Assembly (NCBI GenBank): GCA_032622095.1
Contig: CP136062.1
Span: forward strand, 143,858,351-143,922,350
Direction: 5' to 3'
Source of the DNA: Siphonodentalium dalli
Lineage: Eukaryota; Mollusca; Scaphopoda; Gadilida; Siphonodentaliidae
Length of the DNA stretch: 64,000 nt
In this document: positions 1 through 12,317 of the stretch, piece after piece
How positions within the stretch are numbered: the first letter of the stretch is position 1
How the letters are laid out: every line of letters starts with the position of its first letter
Notes under the pieces: model-generated
The model's database searches: none
Told to the model about the DNA's origin: nothing
Seen by the model: only the letters and a program-made list of their open reading frames with translations
Made by a program: the position numbers and the translations under genes

Positions 1-1375
1 CACCCCTTTGGAAATATCCAACTTGTCACACCCTAAGATTGGAAAATAACCAACTTTTACTGGTTGAAAATAATCAAACAATGAGAACAATCCCAACCTA
101 TATATGGTGTCAAATTAATGTCCAACTAATGTTGTGTCATGCATGACATTTCCAACTGCTGGAAATGTACCAAAGTTTAGTTTAGACACATTTATTTTAA
201 AATATTTGTCAAATTTAGATAATACATGATATATAACACATACATCTGTTTATACAGACAATGAGATAGGAAGACAAGTGCTGACTCACTTAAGCAAAGC
301 ATGACTTTCACAACAAACATGAACTTTATAAATATAATATACAAATGATACTTGTGTCAAATACATGAACCATGTTTGACGCTGGGAGAACATTAAACAT
401 AGTATCGGAGACCACGTGGATTTCAAAATCTTACATATAATCGGGAATTAGCCCCGCCCCCGTAATCTGATTCCCACGAAATAACGACTCTGGCCACTTT
501 CGAATTTGGGGTTATTTACAACAATTTCCAATATTTTGCGAATAAGGAATAAGGAATATGTAACGAAATTCACGTTGCTCAAATTGGGTAACATGTTTTA
601 CCCAACAAAAAAGTTATAGTCAAAAGTTACAAAACGTTCGCGTGGTGCTATATGCATTCTGTTTGGGGGGAATATTACCCAACGCGATGTAGAATGTATG
701 GTTTGCAAATTGTCTTAGAAGATGCGGTATTTACTGTCAAATAGCGAACTGTGAATACATTGATCATCCGAATTCTAAATCACCCGTGGAATATAACTTA
801 CCGGCAGCATACAAGCTGACAACGAACAGTTCCAAAATCAAATCAGGCGGCATCTATAAACGGTATAGAAAAGATACACAAGCTATAATGGATCTATTTA
901 AAGTTAAAGCACTGCATAATTTAACTGTTGCAAGCAATGATCTATTTTCGGGACAGTACGTTCCGACATTTGGTATGAAACAGCCATATCTAGACTAAAT
1001 CTAAAATGAAGACATACATGTATTATGACTAATTGTATATTCTTCCATATCACTCAACGATAAATTGTTTAGAAAAATTTAGAACATAATGTTTCTGTCT
1101 TCATTTTGGCTAACAAAGCGATATTACATGTGAGAACAAGTCATGTCCGTTCAGTCATTCTCGCACAATCACACCCGCTTTAAACAGAACAAAAGTGTTC
1201 CCGAGCTATTGCGAGATCTCGCTCCCGTTGATCATACTGTAAAATGAACGCACTTGCACAAGTTATCAAAAAGGGAGACGACAAACGTATCGATAAAAAA
1301 GATACCCACTTGGTATACGTCAGGATGAAGTAGACGTTATTATTCCTCAACGATCGTGATCGAATCAATATGTTC
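1..1375. other. Non-genic; degenerate GGAAA...CCAAC repeats at the left edge
   Basis: Bases 1-175 contain several short units in which TTGGAAA is followed a few bases later by CCAAC. Related units recur at about 6380-6610 and 10950-11190. No exon-like frame with splice sites was recognised in the rest. Confidence 0.4.
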
Positions 1376-1585
1376 TATCACTAACTCGCGGCCATTTTGG
1401 ATCCACCAGGTCCGGTTCCGTGGTTTCATAGATTCATCCAGCCCCGGTTCCATGGTTTCAGTGGTACAGGAGTAGCATTTCCATATATGGAGCTTTTGAA
1501 TTATTCATGACTTCCATATATGGAAAGTTCAGTAAAACCACGGAACCGGACCTGGTGGATCCAAAATGGCCGAGACTTAGTGATA
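1376..1585. repeat. Foldback element with 51-bp inverted arms
   Basis: Bases 1376-1426 and 1535-1585 are near-perfect reverse complements, built around GGTCCGGTTCCGTGG and GGCCATTTTGGATCC. The 108-bp loop carries a second, partial copy of the CCGGTTCC...TGGTTTCA unit and two CCATATATGG palindromes in inverted orientation. Confidence 0.85.
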
Positions 1586-1804
1586 GGGCATATACATGTA
1601 ATATTGGCTATTCTCATGAAGCAACTGATCCGTATCACGAGCAATAAAAGTTCCCAATAATTGCTTTCATACGTTTTATATATTGTAATAGTTTCTAATT
1701 TAACCTGCCAAGTACCGGCCATGCTTGCAACAAGAAAGTTAGTCGACAAGAAGGGGCTTTCCCTTTTACAAGAGACACATTTCGCAAAATGAATTATAAA
1801 TATT

Positions 1805-1945
1805 GATTTTGAGCCAATTTATCGGATTTTGATCAAAACCAATTGGTCTTGAGACAATCATTCTGATTGTGATCAAATTCATCTTGGTTTTGAATCGTCG
1901 TTATTTGTTTTGAACATACCCTTCTTGTTTTGAAGATATCATTTG
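1805..1945. repeat. Degenerate 20-bp minisatellite, seven units
   Basis: A GATTTTGA-like core recurs at about 1805, 1825, 1846, 1865, 1886, 1906 and 1926, a regular spacing of about 20 bp. The intervening 12 bases are much more variable than the core. Confidence 0.65.
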
Positions 1946-2527
1946 TGACCTCCACATATGTTACTACGGTATCCGTATCTGTTATAGAGCCAGATCATGG
2001 CAATTCGCGGAATATCTGTTCCATAATTGGGCATCGTGTCGTTTTATCACTGAAGATTTCTTTGCGATGGTCAAATAACACACGGGAGGCTCATCTGAAG
2101 TTTGGCATACTAGTGGTCTGTCTGGTTGTGGTTAGTTGGAAAATAAATTTCGGTAAGTCATTCCTTTGTCTGATATTCAGATTTAAAGTGCCATATACTA
2201 TGCAAACTTAAATTTTATTTTGTTAATTCCACCGTCATCGCACGACATGAACATTTCCGATTTAAACTCTGTGAGTCACTGTGACTACACCACAATACAA
2301 TGTTTAAGAGTGTAGTCCAATCCCATGTTTGTGCCATGCTTGCAACAAGGAAGTTTGTCGACAAAAAGATGTTCATTCCTTTTCAAATTGAAATATAACA
2401 CCGTATATATTTATCGATCAGTGCTTAAAGATACGGGCGGTGTTGGCGGTGGTATAATGTTAAAATATTCACCGCCGTCAAAAACCGCCATAAACAGAAA
2501 TAATAGTAAAATATAGACAGACTATGT

Positions 2528-3081
2528 TCTGGTTACAATACACCAAATGATTTACATAGGCCTCAGTGACTATGACTATGATTATTTATTCATAACTCAT
2601 TCATATGATATATAAAATTATATGAATGAGTTATGAATAAATAATCATAGTCATAGTCATAGTCACTGAGGCCTCAGTGTTAACAAATCCCACTGGCCTG
2701 TATTCGCAGGAAAGGGTTGACCCTGCATGAGTATTACAAATTAAAGAACGTCCTTTTAGACACACGAAAATGTGCCCAAAAGTACTTGTCAACGTACTGG
2801 GTCACACTGCAGCTTGACGAACGTCACACTACCCTTAAAATTGAGAAAAAAATGACATCGAAAAAAACACAAACACTTCCCATAAATTATTCGCCATTTG
2901 CACAGCCATAACCGTTCACCATGTGACTATATTTGATGTTTCTCGTCGGGAAACACTTTTGTGCATTTTTTCGTGCACTTTTCATCCATGTATCATTGAC
3001 CATTCAGCTGCCAGGATTTGTGTTATGCTGATGACAGGGGAAATCACTCTACTAATTTGTATTTGGTGTATTGTAACCTAT
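2528..3081. mobile_element. TIR transposon (MITE-like), copy 1, carrying a palindrome insertion
   Basis: The left end GGTTACAATACACCAAAT and the right end ATTTGGTGTATTGTAACC are perfect 18-bp terminal inverted repeats. The interior is almost identical to copy 2 at 3959-4400. It is 111 bp longer because of the hairpin at 2569-2679. No transposase frame remains; the open frames inside are shared by chance. Target duplication is not clear. Confidence 0.85.
2569..2679. mobile_element. 111-bp palindromic insertion within the TIR element
   Basis: The arms 2558-2606 and 2620-2674 are reverse complements, differing by one extra 6-bp TATGAC unit on the right. Copy 2 has only AGGCCTCAGTG at the matching place (3989-3999), whereas copy 1 has that 11-mer on both sides of the hairpin. 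This looks like insertion with an 11-bp target duplication, or snap-back synthesis templated on the target. Confidence 0.8.
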
Positions 3082-3958
3082 AGTGGTCACTGGAAGGACA
3101 AGAAAGTCGCCCAAACGATATTAAATTGCGTCCATTTATATACCCACGTCAAAATAGATAAATTTGATTCGAAACATGTCTGTGTTCTTACTTTATGAAC
3201 CCTTTTCTGCCACCACTCATAGCTGAATTTGCAAATAAATTACCTTGACTTGAATGTCAATTATTGTTCATTTTAGCTGCATTTTGGCAAAGTAAACAAT
3301 GACGATGTACATACAGGTTGTCGATCTGATAGCTTGTAGATACCACTTCCAGAAAATATGCCATACGATTCGCTAGGCGAATTGGGCGCACTTAGATTTC
3401 ACATTGGGCGCACCTACACAATTTTCGAAAAAAATCGACAGAAAACCAAAATTGTCCCTTCACAAAAATATATTTATTGGCGGAAATCTGTGCGCGTTGG
3501 ATAGTCGAACCATTTATGCAAACTTCCAGGGTAGGCTTTTTTTGTCAACCTGTCATCTAACAGGGGCAATTCAACTTCTTTTGACCCGAATCTGGTCCGA
3601 TTTTGCATCATATTTTAGGGTATGGTCCATACTGACGTCACGCTTTACTCTCATGTCGTGCCCAAACCCGACAAATCTGCCTTGGCGTTCATCTAGGTTG
3701 TCGGGCGCCAACAAATATGGTCTCACATTCATTAAAGTGGCATCATTGGGCCCAAAAATAGGTAGAACATGGTATTTTTCGGTTCTACAACGAGAAGCAG
3801 AAATGGCATCAGAGGGGTTAATTTGTAATTTGATTGGACGGCTCCCAAGCCAAATAAGCTGTCGTATCACGTGCTTTATGTTTCCAATTTGTTTCATGTG
3901 CATAATGAGCACGGGACTTGTTTCAGAGCAGAAATCTGAAAAACGACCATTTTTCATT
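3082..3958. other. Spacer between the two TIR copies
   Basis: This holds overlapping open frames on both strands (3404-4003 plus; 3571-3957 minus, 128 codons). Neither has recognisable domains, and both contain low-information sequence, so I do not call a gene here. The minus frame ends with a basic stretch and might be a relic of a repeat. Confidence 0.3.
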
Positions 3959-4400
3959 ATAGATTACAATACACCAAATGATTTACATAGGCCTCAGTGT
4001 TAACAAATCCCGCTGGCCTGTATTCGCAGGAAATGGTTGACCTGCATGAGTATTAAAAATTAAATAACGTCCTTTTAGACACACGAAAATGTGCCCAAAA
4101 GTACTTGTCAACGTACTGTGTCACACTGCAGCTTGACGAACGTCACACTACCCTTAAAATTGAGAAAAAAATGACATCGAAAAAAACACAAACACCTCCC
4201 ATAAATTATTCGCCATTTGCACAGCCATAACCGTTCACAATGTGGCTATATTTGATGTTTCTCGTCGGGAAACACTTTTGTGCATTTGTTCGTGCACTTT
4301 TCATCCATGTATCATTGACCATTCAGCTGCCAGGATTTTTTTTATGCTGATGCCAGGGGAAATCACTCTACTAATTTGTATTTGGTGTATTGTAACCTAT
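3959..4400. mobile_element. TIR transposon (MITE-like), copy 2, empty of the palindrome
   Basis: This 442-bp copy starts with ATAGATTACAATACACC and ends with GGTGTATTGTAACCTAT. It aligns to copy 1 through its full length with few differences and lacks the 111-bp insertion. Confidence 0.85.
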
Positions 4401-5046
4401 TCTTATCCCAATCAGAAATATGGCATAAACAGTATGTTATTGTCAATTTTTTCCCCTTTGTTATGTACATGTAAACAAACGCAAAAAAACGTTACAGAAC
4501 CTGGCATATCATGTGTTTAGATCCGGATATGGTAAACATAAAGAGCGTTATTTGTTACTGTTTTCCTGATATGGAAATAATAAAGAGCGTTTATATCATT
4601 TGTGTGTGATTAACCAATAGAATTGCGCTGTGTTGTGTAAACAGAAGCAGAACTTCTGTAACACGAGCAGGCTCTAACTTGTTTACGTACACCAGCGTAC
4701 GTCTTGACGTCTGATTATGTTTGGCATATGAACAAAACTATATATATGTTATTCTGTTTTATTCCGTTGATTGCGATTTGAACAAATATGAATATTTCTG
4801 CAACGAATACCGCCCGTCCCTTTAAAGGTACTTTATCCGATCAGACGCTCCTAAATTACAATTTCTTTGGCTTCGGGGGTAAAGAAAATATTTGATTCGA
4901 GTCGAGGGGTTATCCATCAAAGCTCAGAGTGATCAGATATAGATTTTTGAAGTTTGTTAATTTCTCGAGATGTGGCACAGAACACACATGGTCAAACGGA
5001 CAAATTGCGGATGAAGATTATTACCACTTGATTTTAGAGTTATCCA

Positions 5047-5420
5047 TTGAACTTGCATATTGGCCTGTATCATGCTGTGTGTATACTTTGTATAATCGGG
5101 GCATTTAAAGGACATTTGGATTATTGACACCTTCAGATATGTATCGTTTTAGTTTGTCAAGAAGACAATTAAATGGTTGAACTTGCATACAGGCCTGCAA
5201 TGCCCTGCATCATGCTATGTGTGTATATCTTGTATAATTGGGGCATTTAAAGGACATTTGGATTATTAACCTTCAGATATGTATCGTTTTAGTTTGTCAA
5301 GAAGACAATTAAATGGTTGAACTTGTATATAGGCCTGTATCATGCTGTGTGTGTAATTTGTATAATTGGGGGCATATAAAGGACATTTTGATTATTAAAC
5401 TTTAGATATGCATGATACAA
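5047..5420. repeat. Three tandem units of about 130-140 bp
   Basis: Units start at TTGAACTTG at 5047, 5177 and 5317 and share GGGGCATTTAAAGGACATTT and GTATCGTTTTAGTTTGTCAA. A single diverged copy with the same sequence order is at 17775-17970. Confidence 0.85.
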
Positions 5421-7516
5421 TGCTAGGATGAAATGTTGATCTTGTCCGATATATGTCGTGATGGTTGCGCTGGAAGTGGGACAATTGATGATTTTCCATA
5501 CATGTCGCCCACATCATTTACGATTGTATCGAACTGGTGACGATTAGGGCATATATTTCTCTTCAATCTTGATAACAAATCACTTAGTCATGACAATAGT
5601 TGATTTATTGGAGCACAACCTTGATAATTAAAGATATTACATGCCTTGTTGTGTCCCTTTGAATTAGATTGTGTAAGTTGTTGTAACTGAATGTCCGGAA
5701 TCATGAATACATCTTTAATTATACGCTATTGAATTAACTACACCAACAGGACTTACATTTTTGCTATCTATATTCCAAGTAATGTCCAACTTGCTTATTC
5801 CAATGCATGCAATACGGTGTACATGCTTGTACGTGTATGTCTACTTGACTGTGTGTTATCTGTTTGTGGGGAGTATAAAATGGTTCCACATTTAAATTAG
5901 TATTGTGCCTGTATTGACTAAGCATCGGCCAATAAAATTCCTTCGTGTATTGAACAATAATAAGAACTTTCTTGCTACCGCCAGGGACATTAGCACTGCA
6001 ATGTTCCGCATGATTGCAACCAGAAAGTTTGTCGAACAAGTGATCCTAATTAAATAGTTATTGAGCACTGCCTCTGAAATAAGGGAGCAATAAATGCCTG
6101 TGCAATGATCATTGCTATAGAAATGTACACAGATCTACACACAGACTAGTGTAAACGGGTTGATATAGAAATGCACACAGAAAGAAAACGGTATTAGTTC
6201 GTGTGAGCAAAAATCGTGTCCGCTATACGTCACGGTCAACGCCGAAGCATTGCGACAGGCAAATAAGTTTTGATAAATTGTTACTCGGGCTTGGCGAATG
6301 TTTTCGTTGTCATTTCAACCCGTGTATTTCTAATATTGAACACGGACAGGGACGTGGCAACTTGTTCAACGGTTGGAAATTTCATACCCGACACAACATT
6401 TGTTGTAATTTCCAAACCAAAAATAGATTGAAAGTGATCTTGTAGTTTGATTTTCAAACATTTTATTTGGGTATTGTTTTCGGACCAATATTTGCATAAT
6501 TTCCTACTTTTTATCAAAATTTTGGGCTGGAATGGCCATCAGCTGGAAATTTTCCAACCTTATCATAGGGGCGGGTGTCATGTTGGAAATGTCCAACACT
6601 TGGAAAGATTGTGTCCTGGTCCCTCCCCGTGGCCGGTCATGATCATCATATTTATAGTCTAACAGCTATATATAAAAATTGCATGTAATTTAAGAAAACA
6701 ATAGTGTCCTACATTGGTCAACATTGTCATTGGAATTGTCATCAGTTGGCAATTTTACTACATTTGTTAAAAAAAAGGGTGTTGTAGGGTAACTGCATGA
6801 TTTTCATTCTTTCTTCGAACCATTGTCAAGTGGTATAAGGATACACTTTAAATACATGCGGCAAATACCAAATCGCTGTTATCTGCTGATAGTTGATACA
6901 TTTTTATGTCTGGCCTAAACTGACACGACTCGCAGTCAATTGTCAATTACCAGAGTACTGATCAGCGAGCGTTCAATATTAGTAATCATGTTGTGATCAC
7001 AGTAATGCGCGACACATGACTTCATACAGATCATTATACATTTCTACAGCAGTGTAAACCCAGCCTCATCACATATAATTGACACGAGTTTCGATTTAAT
7101 TTGATTGCATAGTCCAGCGTGAATGTCTCAATATATAATGTCGTTATTACAACAACCAAAGCCAACAGACCCCGTCGTTATTTCGCCCAATTTGGGCGTT
7201 TATCTGATGGCTGTTTTTCATCTGACGCGTGTGTCGGATAAATGATGTGGAGGATTTATGTAAATGTTAGCCCAAACTACATTTCCAAGTAACGATGGTT
7301 TTGTTGTTTATTTTGAGGAATAATACCGCATCAGATGAATTCAGTCCAAATATGTTAACAGTTGTCGTGTAGAACATTTGCAGTAGGTTAGCGTTATTTA
7401 GTATTTGTGGATGTCCTTTAACATGACTACTGCGCTTGAACGAGCGACTCTAAACTATTGTGTTTTGGGGTATTTGAGCTTTTTTTGTGAAATAATAATT
7501 GAGGACATGAATACAT
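5421..7516. other. Non-genic stretch
   Basis: A GCAACAAGGAAGTTTGTCGA-family motif lies at 6008-6036, and GGAAA...CCAAC units lie at 6380-6610. No exon with supporting splice sites was recognised. Confidence 0.35.
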
Positions 7517-7846
7517 TTATTTTAAATGATAATAAACACATACAATATAATAACGAACACGAGACATACATAATTTTTAAACTGTTAACAAAAGATATCA
7601 AATTCAATACATGACAAAGATGACACAGTGAAGTTTATAAAGTGAACATAAAAACATTAAGGTAAGAATCTTTTTAAGGAATGCAACTTTATTTAATGAT
7701 AATAAACACATAAATTAAAATAACAAACATGAGACATACATGATTTATAAACTGTTAACAAAAGATATCAAATTCAATACATGACAAAGATGACTCAGTG
7801 AAGTTTATAAAGTGAACATAAACATATTAAGGTAAGAATCTTTTAA
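7517..7846. repeat. Two tandem copies of a 171-bp unit
   Basis: Copies at 7517-7672 and 7688-7846 share GATATCAAATTCAATACATG and GTGAAGTTTATAAAGTGAAC with few changes. Confidence 0.85.
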
Positions 7847-8641
7847 AGCATTACTAAACCGTTTAGCACAGGCCACAGTCCACTTCACTCATCCGATCAT
7901 CACTTCATATTTATCTTGATATTGATCTGTCAGATAAGAGCTATCAAATATTTTTGAATTTCATAGGAAAAATGGTCGCCAGCGGCCATATTGCATGTAC
8001 GTTATATGTTATCGCGTCATGTCGATATCTAGTATTACTTAGAAATTTCACCTTTCCAGATTCATAATTGCTCCATTGACTGTAACAGATGAAATTATTC
8101 CCCTATTCGGATAGAGTGTCACTGAAACTTTATTTTGTCAGACTGTCTGTATAGTCACTGATTATATGTGGCAATAATCTGTAATAAGATGTAGCATTAT
8201 TTTATTTTATATTTACATGTAGTGCTGTTTTTATACAACAATTCTAACCCCCCCCCCTAGATCACCATGTGATCGACCATACCTCGCGCGCGAGGACCTG
8301 GTTGAATTAAGGGGGGTTTTATGGATAACTTCTGTCCTCAAGCTAGATTATACTTATGCCATTTAATGGCATGTTTCTAACGTGGAGGGTTAGATATGCT
8401 TGAAACATCACCACTCTTCAATTCACACCAAGTTCTCAGCTGTCATGTTCGGATATTAGAACCCATAGCCATGATATATGGTTTATTGTGTGTATACTAG
8501 TAATATAGTTATTTTCAGTACCTTTATATACCAGTACTGTGTATAACAATGCATATAAATGAATCCATGTATACATGTATATTGATTCAACGGATTCAGT
8601 GGTTTTGACCATCAGTCTATCAAATTTGCGGGGAAAACATG

Positions 8642-9165
8642 CACTCTTAGAACAAATGTGTATAAATACTACACAATATGTGTTACATTTGATCTTAAAC
8701 AAAATTGTGTAGAAATGCAACATCACATAAATGTGTCGGTGGAATTTTCTCAACATTGAATATGAGTGAATATGTGAGTATGTTATATTTCGTATATGAG
8801 ATATTTTCTATTTGAGACATAAACCTTGTAACAGCTGCCATAATAAAAAATTGGCAGCTGCTTTAAAATGTTGTGCTACACAATTATGTGTTCAGTTTTT
8901 ACACAAACATAGTGTATAACAAAATTTTAAGCTGCCAATAAATTACTGTTTGTTCTGTGGTAGCCATTACGAGTTTTGTGTCTCCAATATAACACATTTC
9001 ATCTAATAACTATGATACACTCACATATTCAATCATATTCAACGTTGATGATATTCCACCGACATATTTAATAATTATATGTCATGTGTCATTTCTACAC
9101 AATTTTGTTTAAGATCAATTGTAACACATTTTGTGTAGTATTTATTCACATTTGTTCTAAGAGTG
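8642..9165. mobile_element. Foldback element, 524 bp, long inverted arms
   Basis: The ends CACTCTTAGAACAAATGTG and CACATTTGTTCTAAGAGTG are reverse complements. Homology between the arms continues inward for about 150-190 bp (CCACCGACA, CTCACATATTCA and others). There is no coding potential. A target duplication could not be defined. Confidence 0.85.
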
Positions 9166-9944
9166 TGGCCACCAGCAGTACAGTGAGTACACCCTGCTAA
9201 ATTTCAAATTTGAATCAATTGGCGCACCCTGCAGCCAGCTTTTATTGGAGGACTTTTTCTCATGTGGATATTTTGGGTCACCGCTAGATGTGAGCCATAT
9301 TTTGTTCTCATACTTTCCTTGTGAAAACATCACTGCCAGCCGTGATCTTGAATTTTACTATTTTTATGGCTAAATAATTTGGTTGATCCTACAGACGACA
9401 CCCCTTGTCCGATCGTCACCAGATTCCACAATGATCTTCTGGATAACCAGGGTGAGAGTTATCTAATTTTTTCCGAATTTCGTTAAAAAAGCATGACCAC
9501 AGGCAGCAATTTGGTATCTTACTCTTTTGCATGACTGAATTGTTTAGCAACTGTACAGACATATCCCTCATCAGATAGTCACCAAACTTCATATTGATCT
9601 TCGGGCTGACAACTAGATGGGAGCTATCGAATTAATACTTTGAATTTTTTTGGAAAACATTGTCGCCAGCAGTCATCTTCTATTTTGGTTTTTACATACA
9701 TGTATATCTCTTCATGCGGATAGCCAGTATTACGTAGGTACTTCAACTTTCCGCATTCCTGTCATCATTTGAAATATGAAAATTTACCTGATACATGCAC
9801 CCTCCAAATTTGTTTCGTCGTATCTATTTTAATGACCCGTGTGGTAATATTGATATAGATATATTTGTCAAACATTTCTTTGTACAATATACAGGTATTT
9901 AGTTTGTAACTAAATCTAGAAATATATAATAGTAGCTGGTGGAC
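9166..9944. other. Non-genic stretch
   Basis: Nothing recognisable beyond loose similarity between segments that contain a sentence-like CACCAAACTTCATATTGATCTT pattern, probably old repeats. Confidence 0.3.
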
Positions 9945-10390
9945 CCGACTTCGTCCGGGATGTTCCGCTCTGATTTTCGGAGAATTGCGCGATTTAACCT
10001 TGAATTGACCATTTAAAGGTGAAGGTCATGTCGGGGTCACGATTTGACCCGTCCAAAACACTCCCCGGACAAAAGTTCCCGACAAAAATACCCGTCGAAA
10101 TCCGCCCGGCTTTACCCGATTTGACCTTGAATTGAAAATTTTGAATGTCAAGATCAGGTCGGGGTCATGATTTGACCCATCCGAAACACTCCTGGGACAA
10201 AAGTAACGGTAGGTATCAAATTTCGTTGAAATCCTTCCGTTTTACCAGATTTGACCTTGAATTGATCTTTTTGAATGTCAAAGTCAGGTCGTGATCAAGA
10301 TTTGTCCGTCCCGTCCAAAATACTCCCTGGAAATACTTTCCCCTAGGTATCAAATTTCGTCAAATCTGTCCGGCAGTTTTCCCGGCCATA
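9945..10390. repeat. Tandem repeat family C, about three 130-bp units
   Basis: Units carry CGATTTGACCTTGAATTGA, then a GGTCGGGGTCA(T/C)GATTTGACCC segment and CACTCC(C/T)GGACAAAAGT. Reverse-oriented units of the same family occupy 58610-58870. A CCCGACTTCGTCCGGG-like motif precedes the array at 9950 and recurs in altered form at 10448. Confidence 0.8.
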
Positions 10391-12154
10391 GCTAACAGAC
10401 AAACAGACAGACAAATGTCCAAAATATATATTAGACTAGCTGATGTACTCGACTTCATTCGGGCTATTCAGGGATATTTTTGTGATCGCCTCCATCTGGA
10501 CAGTACCCAGTATATACAGCGTCTGGCCAAACTATTGTTCAATTGGTCCAGAAACATGCCTATATCAGCACGTTCGAGGACATGGTCCCACGTGTCCATA
10601 TTGCTCCCGGGATCGAAGTAGTCCTACACACAATTTTTTAGTCGGATCGGTCAAGGTCCAGAAACATGCCTATGAGCGAGGTCAAGTTGACACGTTAAAT
10701 ACCAAATCCGAGTCGGATCGGTCGAGCAGTGTTAGAGTCTATAACACATACACACATGCATTCATACATACACACATACATACAGACAGGTGTTCCAAAA
10801 TGTATAATCGATAGCTACAACAATTCTATGGTAGATAGTTCACGGGCGACCTGATGCATGCATCTTAGTTTTCTTGTATGTCGTGATGGTGCAAATTAAG
10901 CTGCCACTGGGTCAACCAATCACGAACGTGGGTCGATATTCTTCCTTGTCGGGTGCTTAAATTCTATTTTCACGCTGCAACCGCTAAATTTTCCAGCAAG
11001 GAACGTCGCTTTAGGGTCTCCATTATGGGAGTTTCCACCATATAATTTCAAATTACATCCCACTTCAACCTGAAGACACGAATTCCATAAGTTCAGGAAA
11101 ATCCATGCACACCCCCCCCCCATTGGGTTGGAATTTTCCACTTGTATTCAGGAAACTTACCAACTTGATGTGTCCTAACACGGTTAGATATTTCCATTAT
11201 TGATGACCGTTTTAATTCAACAAATTGACCGCGAGTAGTTGCAAAATATTCAATATTTGGTATAGAATTTTTTTTTTTACTGGTCGGTAGATAAATTTAT
11301 GAACTAAACTTTCCAAATATTGAAAAGTTTTATAAAAGTTGGGGGGGGGGGGGGGGGTAGCGATATCGCCTCCTCCCTGTTTCCAATTGAAGACTGACTA
11401 AGCACGGTATTCTATCTGTTGGCAACATTGAGCCACACACCGTCTAATTTGTCCAATGTGTCAGAGTGAAAATGTGATCAAAAGTATAATATCTAACTCA
11501 AGTTTTAACCATACAGGAACTCCCAATATACTGGATTTACATGTATATGCTCTGAAAACCTTACTGAAGTTTATCAGCTGTTTTCAAGTTTCAGCACATT
11601 ATCGATACTAGGAATAGTCTAACCATGAGTACTCTTTATAGTTTCATGCTGACGAAAGAGTAGCCATTTTTCCTTTCTGAAGCAATACATCTATGGTCTG
11701 TCTTATTTGACATTTATACAAAATTAGTTAAAGGCACAGATGGCCTTGGTTGTAGGTTATAATTTATAAATAAAAGTTACCAATTTATGAATTTCCTCAA
11801 GACAATACTATTATAGTATATTTACATACTAAGTGTTGTCATCACTAAATCCAGCATTCTGATTGGTCGGCGCCCACGTGGCTAGTTGCAATTATTTCTC
11901 GGCGAATGCCGACAGCTAATAACTGCAAGCTCATAACAACATCGATACGTCATTTGGGTTTGGAACGACGAACGCGTAATGTTTTGGGCGCATTTGGATT
12001 CGCGCAGGATTGACTTAATAAATGATCTGGTTTCAATTGTTCCTGTTAACTTTTGCCAAGGGTGCTATGTGGTATTTTGGACTGGTTTTGTCACGATACA
12101 CTTTTCGATTTAAATACATTTACAAAAGTGGCTTTTTCGCTAAATGTATATAAA
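10391..12154. other. Non-genic stretch with homopolymer C and G runs
   Basis: There is a C-run at 11107-11120 and a run of 17 G at 11341-11357. GGAAA...CCAAC units are around 11128-11165. The open frames are not convincing. Confidence 0.4.
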
Positions 12155-12317
12155 TATAAGGATTAACTGTCATGTGGACTGTTTTTATGGAGATGTAACC
12201 GTGAGGTGAGTGGTCATAACTTGTATGTAAAACACTTCGGGTTTTACACAAGTTATGACCACTTACCTCACGGTTACATCTCCATAAAAACAGTCCACAT
12301 GACAGTTAATCCTTATA
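12155..12317. repeat. Near-perfect hairpin with about 77-bp arms
   Basis: The arms 12155-12233 and 12241-12317 are reverse complements with only a two-base length difference, and the loop is ACTTCGG. The arms are unusually intact compared with the other foldbacks, which suggests a recent origin. Confidence 0.9.

Noticed and set aside
786-998. 70-codon plus-strand frame near the left edge
   Set aside because: It begins with GTG in the genomic sequence and has no domain or exon signals.
3404-4003. Overlapping open frames of 199 (plus) and 128 (minus) codons
   Set aside because: No domain, no splice context, and the plus frame runs into the second TIR transposon. Treated as chance frames.
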